Notes under the pieces: model-generated | What the model was told of the DNA's origin: nothing | The model's input: the letters and a program-made list of their open reading frames with translations, nothing else | Databases searched by the model: none | Shown: positions 1 through 10,271 of the stretch, one piece after another | Layout: the number at the start of each line of letters is the position of its first letter | Position numbering within the stretch: the first letter of the stretch is position 1 | Assembly (NCBI GenBank): GCA_004154925.1 | Contig: QJNS01000055.1 | Span: 1-64,000 of the forward strand | Reading direction: 5' to 3' | Source: Monosporascus cannonballus | Taxonomy: Eukaryota; Ascomycota; Sordariomycetes; Xylariales | Length of the DNA: 64,000 nucleotides | Position numbers and translations under genes: made by a program

Positions 1-875
1 GTGGCAAGAGGAGTGTGCCGGTTGCCTTACTGATATTGACTTCGTGCATGGCCTGGTGGTCGGTTTTTGTTTGCATGGAGGGAGACACGGGCGGAGGCAT
101 GGTGGAGTCTAGTGTTTAAAGGAAATGCGTGCTTTCGTCCAAGAAGAAGGAATAGGTTGGTTTAGTGCTGTGGTTTTGCCTAAGCTGTCACGCTAATCGA
201 TAGGGCGTCTGTTTTGATTAGCACATTGGCGTGAATACGAAGCGTTCTGGTAATGCTATCCAAGTTGAATGTTATCATGAGTATGTTTTAAACATGCTCA
301 CCTTACCACCTGTCTTGACTAGCCAGAAGAATAACTAACGGGGATGGACTGTATCATGTATGGCTAAGGTGTGACTACATTAGCAGCTGATGCATCCTGG
401 TAATACGGGATATTTAGAGATTTTACATAGAAGCCTTAACTGAAGCATTGATTAAGCCGAACATATAAAGACGGCCACATACTAATGCAGGATGTTTATG
501 TAATTCTCGGTTCACCCGGGCTCAGAGTCGAAGGATAAGAGGAAGGTGGGTAATATGGTGATATGCTTCAGTACATCCTTACCAGTTTATAGGATTGGAA
601 AGGTAGACATGTAAGAGCTGCATGATATCAAGTAGCAGTAGGTTATGACCGATATGAGTGCCAAACCTCGCACCCAGCTGGGTGCCTAAGTCTAATAAGC
701 AATGTCCACAGCGAGCATTATCACCCTACCACCGGTGCCCGGCAACCGCATCAACGCCCTCCCAGCAGGCCAGCCGGAGTAGTGGAACAACTCCGGGATC
801 CAGGAGGAACTCCGGCTGTCTCTGGATAGGCTTTAAACAGCAAAACACGTTCGCCGAAATTCCAACAAGAAAACA
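1..875. other. Spacer without recognised gene
   Basis: Ordinary-composition DNA. I see no exon chain, RNA gene or repeat that I can support. Short ORFs on both strands between about 658 and 959 show no family resemblance. Confidence 0.5.
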
Positions 876-1102
876 GCCACGCTGGTCCAGTTGGTAAGGC
901 GCCTGCTCCGCTGTCACGTCGCTGAGGGCTGAGGGGATAGAGGTGAAATTCTTAACCATTCACATGAGAAACAGGTCTCTATAGTGGGCAAGAGGGATGC
1001 GTGTCTCTGGAAACACAAAGCTTCTATAGAGGAAATCGAACAAGGAGAACCTCAGCGATGTGGTGTGGAGTAGGAGACCACGGTTCGAGTCCGTGGCGTG
1101 GC
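876..1102 (+). tRNA. tRNA-like Pol III gene with a ~155-nt insertion in the anticodon loop
   Basis: Both ends of a tRNA are visible. The acceptor strand GCCACGC (876-882) is exactly complementary to GCGTGGC (1096-1102). The D arm with an A box is at 883-900 (TGGTCCAGTTGG) and the T arm is at 1079-1095 with a perfect B box (GGTTCGAGTCC). The anticodon stem CCTGC (902-906) pairs with GTAGG (1070-1074), and the variable loop has 4 nt. Without the insertion the molecule would be about 71 nt. The D arm resembles fungal tRNA-Thr, but the anticodon cannot be read: position 33 is C rather than the universal U if the intron follows position 37. The insertion forms a helix of its own: CCTGCTCC/GGAGTAGG, then a 13-bp arm (about 915-927 with 1050-1062). 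It could be a tRNA with a very long intron, a tRNA interrupted by an insertion, or a tRNA-derived Pol III RNA. Confidence 0.65.
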
Positions 1103-1111
1103 TTTTTTTTT
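1103..1111 (+). terminator. Pol III oligo-T terminator
   Basis: A run of nine T residues begins immediately after the acceptor stem of the tRNA-like gene, where RNA polymerase III stops. It supports the idea that the whole 876-1102 interval is one transcription unit. Confidence 0.75.
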
Positions 1112-1130
1112 CTTTCCTTTTTAAGGAAAG

Positions 1131-1560
1131 TGTCACGTGCCAAGGTCGAATCTTCTAGATACGGGCTATATAGGGTTGTAGGTGTACATATAGGGGTGTT
1201 TTCCTCCCATCATTGGGAAGGACAGGCGTCACTGGTCTAATCTTGTCAGACCCAGCTGAAGTCGATCAAACAGCTAAGCCTTGGCTTAGTTTGATCACTT
1301 ACTGAAACGAGGCCACTTTATGTACCCCCGGTATCTTTTCCTCTTAGCTACAGTTGTATTTACGTGTATAAAAGGAGAGTTCGCTACCTTCACTTTCTAG
1401 CTAGGACCTTCTAGAGGTCAGGCAACCTTTAATACACTTCTTCTTCAGTTATATGCTTCTGTGTGTGATGTCAGGGTCTCATAAATCTATATACTGCTAC
1501 CTTCCTGCGAGACTTCTTCTTCCTGCCTTTCACGTGTTGCAACCTTTTCGACAGAAAGAA
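1131..1560 (+). repeat. LTR-like sequence, copy 1 (end uncertain)
   Basis: It begins TGTCACGTGCCAAGG, 28 bp beyond the end of the tRNA-like gene. The start closely matches 4514 onward, and both copies then have a TATA-like block (here about 1165) and a GGCAGGCGT-like motif (here 1221-1230). Both also contain CTTCTTC with TGCCTTTCAC further on. A TG start, a TATA box and repetition fit a retrotransposon LTR. The 3' end and target duplication were not found, and no coding relic lies beside it. A hairpin lies inside at 1264-1296. Confidence 0.35.
1264..1296. other. Inverted repeat (hairpin)
   Basis: The arm GATCAAAC...TAAGCC faces GGCTTAGTTTGATC across a 2-nt loop: 14 base pairs with a 3-nt bulge in the left arm. 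The function is unknown. Confidence 0.6.
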
Positions 1561-2300
1561 AGTTTCAACTTTTTCTAACTAAGTGCATCGTATATAAATG
1601 CAGTACATTCGACCCCTTGCTTTATTATTGGAGGGTCTTGTAACTTTCCGAGATCTGTTTTAAATAGATTATGTACTTTTTTACCTCGATTTCTAACTAG
1701 TTTCTCAGCAGTTGGATAACAAATACAAGGAGTATCAGGTGATATTCAGCTCTCAAGCTTCCATAAACACCAAGTTCCTCCCACAATTAAACAGGGGTTC
1801 AAGTGTAATGTATCCATCAACAACCGCGGTCTTCAAACCACTCGAAACCGTACATGTTCCTTCCATTTTCCTCGGGTATGCAATCGATTGCATCGCCCCT
1901 GACATCTGAATGCAATGAAACACCCTCCAGAATTAGCACTCACCGCTCAATTATAAAACTATACAGTATCTTGTCGCCCCGTTGGATCAGGCAACCAACC
2001 TCAATAAATGTGCCCACACACCATAACACGAGAATACCCCCAGGCACTGCACCGCCTCCTTCCCCAGTAAAGCCAGAAAAGGGACAAGGAATCCGATTCT
2101 GCTCATAGACACCTAAGAAAGTCCAATGCAAGGGAGAATGCGCCCATACCTTTAATTGTGCGGGTTAAGTATAGGCTAATAAGTACCTTGTTACTTGCAA
2201 AGAAAAAGTTATGGTGGTACATAGAGCAAGAGGTCAAAAGAAGAACCAACATGCATTATGAAGATAACGAAAAGGGGCGGAGTCGGTCCCACCACCCAAG
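1561..2300. other. Spacer without recognised gene
   Basis: I see no convincing gene. Overlapping short ORFs around 1712-2131 occur on both strands without a family match. Confidence 0.45.
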
Positions 2301-2566
2301 ATGGCACGGCTGCAGAGTTGGGATTCAATGAATACAAAGCCATTACTTGGCGATGTAGATGTCGGTATGAATAGTCTGGATACCCCGCTCATCGAGAATT
2401 GGTATAACTACCAGAATCATGTCCTTGCCAATAACAAGAGCTTCAAAATTATTCAGGCGATGAGTGTAAGTCGCATCTCCATTGGTAAGACTGCTTTTCT
2501 CGTAGTATAGCTAACACAGCGCAGATGTTTGACGCCGGAGGATCCTACTTTTCACTTCCGGCGTAG
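2301..2566 (+). CDS. Possible two-exon small protein, unrecognised
   Basis: An ATG at 2301 opens a 55-codon exon ending at 2465 at a consensus GTAAGT donor. A 59-nt candidate intron (2466-2524) has a GCTAAC branch-like motif and ends in CAG. A 14-codon exon (2525-2566) then stays in the same phase and stops with TAG. The predicted product has 68 residues, with no signal peptide or known domain that I recognise. The splice signals are good, but the short length and lack of a family make this doubtful. It could be the tail of a decayed larger gene. Confidence 0.3.
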
Positions 2567-3763
2567 ATTCCCTTCGACAAAACTGCCGCATGGGTTCTCG
2601 GGGTCGTCCTTGGTAGGTGGATTTGGGGCTACTTGGGTACCTGTCAAAGATAGGTTGAACACCCGTTGGACTCCATACTGAGTGGGCCCCCTTGAGGCTT
2701 GAGGCCCTACATATATATATATACACAAGTGGCGTGGGGCGCCATTACCCCTATTCGAACAGTACAACCCTTGTATCGCGAGTGGGCGACAGACTGGGGG
2801 CTTGGCCCGTGAGAAGACGGGTCACCCCTTTTCCAGAGACGCTAAGCGGACCGACCAAAGACCAAGGAGTATACCCACCAGGAAAGGATCAGCTCTCCTA
2901 TATTCCCTGTACTCTTTGATAATTGCTACCAATACATTAATATATTCATCTATAGATTTGGGATAGACAAAGGTAAATATACGCCACAACGATACGGTTA
3001 ACAAATTATAATAATTTACTTTTATCCTAAGGGTACGCTTTCCCTTCTCTACAGTAAATAATTTACTAAGCAACTAAAATATTTAAATGTTATACACTGC
3101 CCTGTTCTGGGTTATGCATTAACTTACTTCCGCCCAAGTCGCTATGCAGTTTTTATATCGAACATCTAATAGTCAGCCCGTCTGGAGAAGGGATGGGGAA
3201 ATTCAGTCTTGTTATTAATTAGGTCATATCCTTTTGTCAGGTCGCTAGTATGCCAGTGTCCTTGGTTCGTCTTATCGTTCGATCTCTCGGTCACCATATG
3301 GCCAACAGAGTATCACTTGATATCCCTATCATGAATCGCATTTGAACATCCGTAGTGCCACACCTAGCACACCATCCACTGTGTTGGACTGTTGAGACCA
3401 AGGTAGAGAGACCCGCGCCGAGTGCGTAAAAGAGAATGGTTTCAAGTCTCAGCTGTTCTCTATTTTAGAATCGGAAACCACTACCGACTCACACTCCCTG
3501 TCGCCCCTCTCTTAGATTTTCGGTCGAATGTCGAGATCCTTTCGTCTTAATTAAAAAGGAGGGAGATGGGTGTTTGTTATTCGATAATTACAGGCCGTCG
3601 CACAGCCGAAATGAATCAACCTAGACTTCTGTATCACGATGACCCGTCAGGACAAACACACGACTATTTGACCATGGGCCTACGCTGGTGCACAGGGCTT
3701 TACTGCGATGCCCATCAACATCTCCGCCCTTTCTTTAGATGCTATTATCATAGTTGAGACACC
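2567..3763. other. Spacer with a short TA microsatellite
   Basis: No supported gene. A short alternating AT tract lies at about 2711-2723. AT-rich patches occur around 2920-3080. Confidence 0.45.
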
Positions 3764-4447
3764 ATGTCACACAACGACCATACCTCTGTAGAGCCTTATA
3801 CGCTCTATCTGGCTCTTTTCACTCGAAATTACCGTGCTCCTCCCGATGACCCAACCATGCCGAACCAGCTGTATCAGGCTCTCTGCCCTGGAGACGGTGA
3901 GTGGGTCAGTATCATCGGTAGCATATCACGCTTATGACTTTTAGCTAAGCCTCTCACAGCATTGGTCTATCATCGTGACTGGCGACGACCTTAAGTCCCG
4001 TCCTTCGCACATTATCCACGCCAACAATGACAACGCCAACGAGGACTGGGAATTCCTAGTCGAGCACAGACAACTGGGGGATTTCCGCCGCCTCGTTCTT
4101 CTATACAAGATCCCTTTTGTCGAGAGCGGACAGAAATTCGAGGACCGCTTCCAACATATCAAGTCGGCAGTGAATCGAGAATTGAACTCCGAGGATTTCG
4201 GTTACGAGCCTATCAACTGTAGACTATGGCTTCTGAATTTGCTGGCTATACTTGAGCGGGAAAATATTATCAAGCTTCCTCTCCTCCTGTGTAAGTGCGC
4301 GCCCATCCGACTGAATCCCGCCACGTACATAAGGTGAATACTAACAACCTCCAAGCCGAATTAGAGAAGGACGCTGCGGAGAAGGCGCTGAAGCATCAAT
4401 GCGAACACGGCTGGGGCCAAAATCGATACATAGTCTTCAGGCCATAA
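3764..4447 (+). CDS. Small fungal protein, DUF6914-like, three exons
   Basis: The exons are 3764-3904, 3960-4290 and 4356-4447, giving 187 residues. Intron 2 has a GTAAGT donor, a perfect TACTAAC branch site and a CAAG acceptor. Intron 1 uses GTCAGT at 3905, because a nearby stronger GTGAGT (3897) puts the next exon out of frame. Family-like features are an N-terminal TLYLALF strand, an HW pair at the second exon start, a WEF...L pattern in the middle, and a late NCRLW motif followed by a leucine-rich helix. I recognise this layout from a very common family of uncharacterised fungal proteins; the DUF number is from memory. The role is unknown. There is no signal peptide or membrane segment. 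The ATG has an ACC context. Confidence 0.7.
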
Positions 4448-4513
4448 GCTGTCAACTCTCATGCTGCCTACGCTCATTACTTTTCCAGATTGTTAGCTAC
4501 CACAATTGCTAGC
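4448..4513. other. 3' flank of the DUF6914-like gene
   Basis: Short region between the stop codon and the LTR-like repeat, presumably 3' UTR. No clear polyadenylation signal was identified. Confidence 0.3.
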
Positions 4514-4745
4514 TGTCAGGTGCCAAGGTGCGAACCCCATTCTGGGAACCAGCGCCCCACCAGTGAGGGTCTGATTTGTGTATATATAAGGGGGCTTCGC
4601 CCCCAGTAGTTAGAGAGAGGCAGGCGTTAATGGTCATCTATTTGCTACCTATACTACGGACTACCTGCTAGGCTCCTTCTTCTGCCTTTCACTCTGGACT
4701 TCACCATTTCCTCTGACACTAACTGCCTTGCAGCTATTTAACTAC
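4514..4745 (+). repeat. LTR-like sequence, copy 2 (end uncertain)
   Basis: It starts TGTCAGGTGCCAAGG, almost the same as copy 1 at 1131. A TATATATAAG box lies near 4578, then a G5C-rich hairpin (GGGGGC TTC GCCCCC, about 4590-4605) and the shared GGCAGGCGT motif near 4620. The 3' end at about 4745 is a guess from a CA dinucleotide. No target duplication or internal coding region could be assigned. Confidence 0.35.
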
Positions 4746-6881
4746 ATGGGTACTATTACGCCGTTGGTAGATCCACCAAGATAGGTCATGTCATGGAAAA
4801 GGGCACCCCTAGCTAGGGTCTTCGGGTGATTGTTATTCCTTCCCGGAGCCCTATATCAGTGGATCGCCCACAACAAGTGGGATCAACGCTTCCTAGCTTT
4901 AGACAGGTCAATATACCCTCAAGAGCTGTGCACCTGATCCTTAGTAAGTGTGACAGGTCAATCAAATGGTCTTCGCCTGTACTTGTAGACTTAGGGTCAG
5001 GTGGTTTGCCTGCGGAGTCGCCATCTTCTGAAACGCTCAACATGGATATCGACCAGGCATCGGTGACAGGGGCCGGAAGAAGCTCCCTTAAGTATGTTCG
5101 CTGTTCCTTGCCGCTTGTTCGTGGTTCGATGTTGGAGTTCTGCCAGCCAGGAACTGCAGCGCCACCACAGCAGCTAGAAGGCACACTACTGTGGTGTCTC
5201 ACTTAACTGCTGATTCTGTGCGTACGCATATGCATATATTGGAACGTAAAGAGTAGGTGAAGCTGGGCACAGAGCGCTTGGAATCTTAATATACCCGCCT
5301 ACATATAAGTAATTTCGCATATACGCCTCCATTCTGACCAACAACTAAATGACCAAATATTCGTGATTGGCTTCTACAGGCCTCCTGAGAAAGAACACTA
5401 CCTGTCAGTGAACTTCGAAGGTGCAAAAGACCATTGACTCGGAATGAAAGTAGCCGGTGCCTACATGCGATTACGCCATTTGTTTTCTGTTGGCAGTAGT
5501 GATAGTGGTCCTGGAGGGCCTACCCGGACCCAGCGCATAAGGGATGCCAAGCAGGTAGACAGGGGGTAGGGGGGGGACCCTATTCCCTCTTTGTGGGTCT
5601 GATGAAACCAGCAACTTTTATTCTGGAATGACAAGAGAACCTCTTGCTGCCATGATTATCGCTCCCGATCCAACAATCCACAACGGCGATTCCTGACATC
5701 CCAGGAATTGAAAACAGTCACCTCGTAGGAATATATATAACGCTTGAACTCTTAACAGTTCGAGCGCCCGATCTTTTGCCATAGTCCAAGACATCTGCGT
5801 TCCCCTGGCTATCTCTGACGAGGCGTTAGCAGGTACTATCTCGTTACGATGCAATATCCGCAGATCCTATGGCCAGGAAACTCTCCCGTGTTGATGCGCG
5901 AATCTCGGCATTGACATATTCACACCTCCCCCGATTCTCCCGCTGATGATCATACAGTTTCGCAGAAGGCCCCCACTTGTACGTGCGGGATACGGCCCCT
6001 TCGTGCTTCAGCTCACTTAGCCAGCATTCTCCCCCGGTCCCCCATCCTTCAACCTGCTACCCCGAATATTCGACTCCCACCCGTGACGCGCGCACCGCCT
6101 CCTCTATCTGCTTGGAAGTCGGTTCTTTCTCCGCCCCTCGCGCTTTCCTTCTACATAAAATTAGCAGCCGTGTAAGTCTCATGGCGCCCAGGTCCCCGGG
6201 GGTCGCCTGGAGGCGAAGCAAAGTCGTAGAGTTGAATATTTCCCTCGCCTTGCTCTCGCCCGTCTCTGTCCTAGTGACACTCATCGCGGGCTGGCCCCCT
6301 TAGAACATCGACTTCGGCGTTTGTTCGCCCGCATTGGTGATTTGCCACTCCACCATTGGTTCCAAGGCGCGGAGAGCGAGGACGTGATCGCCTCTCAAAG
6401 CGCGCCGTGACACCGCAGTTAGGCCTTAAATCGATCGCCAGAACTGAGCAGTGGTATTACCTTATGCGTACCTAAGTGCCCTATCAGAGTACTGATGTGA
6501 TAACAGTGTGCTCGCCCTTTCCGTGGATCAATTAATAAGCATCCAAGTTTCTTGGTGTTCCTTATGTAATAGACCTAATAATCTGTTATAGAAGGCGGTA
6601 TAGTTGGAGTCTTCCTGATAATTCCATCACATTATCGCGATCGTTATAAACATCATTTTTCTAGTAGGAAAGCAAACACGAACCGTATTAAGAACACCAG
6701 CGAGCATCATCATGCTGGTGTAAAACTAGACTAGCGCACGTATTGCGCTGCTTACGCGCATAGAGACGGTCATCATCTATATACTAGGTCTCTATGCTCC
6801 AACGCAAAGCCGCTCCAATCAACACAAAGCTCCTTCCTATTCGTTAACCGGATGGTTCCATGGCCTTGGTGATACCTACCA
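4746..6881. other. Spacer; unresolved ORF and a GC-rich island
   Basis: Open frames of about 126-129 codons overlap on both strands at 4813-5206, without a family match. A GC-rich island at about 5970-6430 has open frames on both strands (minus strand 6057-6284, 75 codons, with a possible GCTAAT...TAG acceptor inside). It may be the remnant of a gene, but I cannot build a coherent exon chain. The remainder shows nothing. Confidence 0.35.
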
Positions 6882-8176
6882 TCAAGGACACCTATGGCCA
6901 ACTGCGAGGGCCTGCCCGCACTTGTAGCAGAAGTGCTGTCCGCAGTAACACCTGTTGGAGATTTAGGATCAGTCTTTGCTTCAGGATGAACCGGAGCAAA
7001 AGCGACTCACTGCATGTGGTTGCAACCGCCTCCCTTCTGGACGATGTTGAGGCAGTTGGGACACTTCTTCCAACCCTTGGACTCAGCGAGCCTGTACACG
7101 TTCTCCTCGCCCTTGCGGGTCTCCGTCAACTTCTCACGGTCGCAGGGGCCGAAGTGTGACTTCCCGAGGCACGCCTTGCAGGTCTTCTTGCCGCAGCGCT
7201 CGCACTCGCCGGACCGCTTCTTGCGGGAAGAGCTGGGTATGAATGCGGCGCAGTCGAAGCAGTACAGTTTCTGTTGAGTACTGGTCAGCTCCTCGACTTT
7301 GGCGATATAGGTCTTGACCTCGTCTTCGGTGAGAGCGGGCAGATGCCGGAAGCTGTCGGTAGGGATGACGCGGCAACATTTCGCCGGAGTGAATGGCTGC
7401 GTATTCAAGGAAGACCTGGCGTTCGCCTCAAGGCAAGCTGGGCAGTGAGCATGGCCGCAATCCAAGCGCACCATATCACGAGGAGGAAAGGAATCCAGGC
7501 AGGCGGTGCAATCCGCTTTAGCAGGAGGGTTGAGATGTACAACATGTGTCCTTCCAGCAATTGTAGGTGTTTGCGTGCTCGGAGCTGCTGCGGCTTGCTG
7601 GAGCGGTTGATAAGGTCCTGCCGACATGCCGTATATGTCTCGTCGGAGGTTCCATATTTCTTCCATAGCATCTGGACGGCGATTCTGCACAAATCGCTCA
7701 ATAGAATCCCAGAAAGATGGTCGGCCATTTGTCGAGAATGCGTCTCCCATTCGTTCCCAGTCCCTTACATGGTCCCAAAAGCGTGGACTCAAGGATAGGC
7801 CCGGCCGTGCTCGTTCTATAGCAGTCCTCACCTCTGGCCTATCAAACACCCCTCGGGCTGTGTGTGCATGTGTGGCGCCATTCTGTGCCGCAGTTGTAAT
7901 ATCTGGTCTGGCCGCACTTGCGCCAACTGCCTCATCCACCCCATCCTGCTCTCGTTGTTGGTCACGACGAAATATCATTCGTCGACGGGCAAAGTGGGCC
8001 TGGGCCTCGAGTCGATGAGCATCAGGGACTCCCACCTCAAGCCGGACAGGCTCGGTGCCGGAGGACTGGCCGGGTACATGTTCTTCGGCGGCCTCCGTGC
8101 CGTTCCCTTCTTGCTGCGCGCCAGTGGAAGTGGGGCCGCTGAATAGAGCGGTGCCGAAATCTCTCATCCGCCGCAT
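6882..8176 (-). CDS. RBR-type E3 ubiquitin-protein ligase (RING1-IBR-RING2)
   Basis: Two exons: 8176-7011 and 6951-6882, with a 59-nt intron (GTGAGT donor, CAACAG acceptor). I chose the ATG at 8176 (Met-Arg-Arg-Met), giving 411 residues. An in-frame ATG at 8290 would add 38 residues without family character. RING1 starts at about residue 223 (CTAC, then CGHAHCPAC, then CC). IBR follows at about 306-345 (CFDC, CERC, CKAC, HFGPC) and RING2 from 372 (CPNC, GGGCNHM, then CYCGQHFCYKC). RBR ligases take ubiquitin from an E2 onto a RING2 cysteine; here it should be the Cys after HMQ, residue 390, the first full codon after the intron. The N-terminal 220 residues are low-complexity without a known domain. 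The protein is likely cytosolic and its substrate is unknown. Confidence 0.9.
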
Positions 8177-10271
8177 CTTGAATATCCGGTGATATAGCGG
8201 GGAGAGAGTCGGGAGATTGCAGGATTTATTTCGGAAGTGTGATGAGCGGCATAGAAAGAAACACGTGATAGGTCGAATGGGAAATGACAAGTCAGATCAC
8301 TGGGGAAAGCTGCTAGAGTGGAAGAGGGATGTATGGTCTGCTGTGGCGCTGCGGCTGTCGAGATCTCAAGTGCCTAGTACACGTGATCTAGCGAAGATGG
8401 TCAAAGAAAATCACTAATATGCAGCTTCAGCAGCTGCAGTGATATGATGCGCGCGCCTTGGAAAACGTGTGAGACTGGTCAAGAGGCGAAAGGTGACAAA
8501 ATGTTCGCCTTTGCCAGGTGCCACGCAAATTGCGAGTAGAGAAGGAGGTTTTGAAGAACGGCGTGGGGTATCTCATGAAGGACATGCAGAAAGCCCTGAG
8601 TTGAGTCTCTCCTTCGGGTTGTAAGGTCGGGACGAGGAGAATCGCGCCTAGGTCGTCAGCGGTGATAAAAGAGGTCAGGTCCGGTTCCTACACGTAGGAA
8701 ACTAAGTACTTGACACTGGTAGATCAGTAGGTGGAAAGTATATACATACTATAGTCATCATTTGGAAGCTTGACGACCCTAACTCCTTCCCATTTATCCA
8801 GGTGCCTTGGGTATTGATGGCGACTTGATGCGTTATATGCACCTGCACCTGGCTGATGTATAGGCCGGCATCCGTAGGTGTAGGTATGCACATATAGCGG
8901 GTTTGGAATGATCCGCACCTCTTGTTTCATATAATCACCTCTCCCTCGAGCCACACACAGGACTATGCAGTTCTGAAACTTCGAGTTTATTGGTCAATTC
9001 GGCCGTGATAATTGCGACATGAGGGCGTGCGGGTGTGCCTGCTGCTGCGGCTGCGGAGCCTTATCCCTCGGGCATTCGTCGGGCATCCAGCGCAAATGGG
9101 GGAACATGCATCGGCTTTACCGTTACTAAGCGTAATCCCTTGGATGGATGTCCTTCCTGCATATCGGTTGTTACGTAGCTCTCTTTATGAGGCTACACGA
9201 AAGACCACCGGTCCCAGCGACATGTGGTACAGATCCAATGCAAGTACCGGTATGCTAATTTTGTCCCCTCGGCTGCCCTACAAACGTCTGGGTTAAGGGG
9301 CCACCCTATATTCATACGATAAGGTTCGAGGGACATCAGAGTTCATATTACGTAAGGCGATCAGATAGACAAATGCCACAACAACCTGCGCCTGGAACCT
9401 ATTCTGATATATTTCCTAAACGGCACATTAAGTACCTAATGTTACAGCAATCTTGTTCTTGCGGTTACCTAGAATTCGTTCGTCACAACTTGGTTCGCTC
9501 GCGGCGGATTCCTTCGTTCGGCTCGAATGCCACTTTCCTTCTATATGCAGAAACTGGGACGCTGAGTTGGACCCATGCATATCTGATCTTTGCATTAGCC
9601 CTTGCAAAAAAGAAAAGCTACAAAATAGGTAGAGTCAGACAGCCCAGAAACTCATAACAACTTGCAGTTGACGCCCTTTTACCCCACGTTACAACATGAC
9701 GTAGGCGGGGTAGAGGGATCTTTAAGCTCAATTCGCGTCAAAGAAATATTCCGATGCTTTATTAACTCCGCCGTTTTAGTCGTGCGCTTCTCATCCAAAC
9801 AATATATGGTACCTACGTCGTCTCTATCACCACAGCACTTCCATTACATATGCCTGTTTAAAAGCGCAGGATTCCAATAAAGACAGGGCTGGTTGATGTA
9901 GCGGTAGCATGCTACAGAAATGTTATGCGGGGCAGATTGGGCCCTATGGTTAGCATAAGTCCAGCGGTACTAACGTTAATATGGAAATGCCCAATCCCCC
10001 AGCTTCCCTCATCTCACAATCGATGTCTTACGTTACTATGAAGTTCTAGTTAAGCCGGGCTCCTCAACTAATATATATACGGAAATCCTTGACAACGCTT
10101 AGCATATGACTCGCACAATAATCGAAATCACCCATATCTTCTTCTAATGACTAGGTACCTAGAAGTAGGCTAGCCTCCCTATCAGTCCGGCCCAACAGCT
10201 AGACACCAGCGAAATTATTGCACGCTCTGATGAAACTGCAGCGTTCTCCTACTGTTAGCAACCCCCAAGTT
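8177..10271. other. Spacer between the RBR and P450 genes
   Basis: The proximal part holds the RBR promoter and 5' UTR. I see no further gene; open frames at 8702-8954 and 9012-9880 match no family and lack splice structure. Confidence 0.45.

Noticed and set aside
940..954. AGAGGTGAAATTCTT, identical to a conserved 18S rRNA segment
   Set aside because: Only 15 bases match and the flanks do not continue as 18S rRNA. It is noted as a curiosity within the tRNA-like insertion, not called as rRNA.
4500..4560. GGTTCGCACC on the minus strand, possible tRNA T arm
   Set aside because: No matching D arm or acceptor stem upstream. It is explained by the LTR-like repeat.
5555..5585. G-run (GGGGG TA GGGGGGGG) as a possible G-quadruplex
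   Set aside because: Only two G tracts; no four-tract arrangement.
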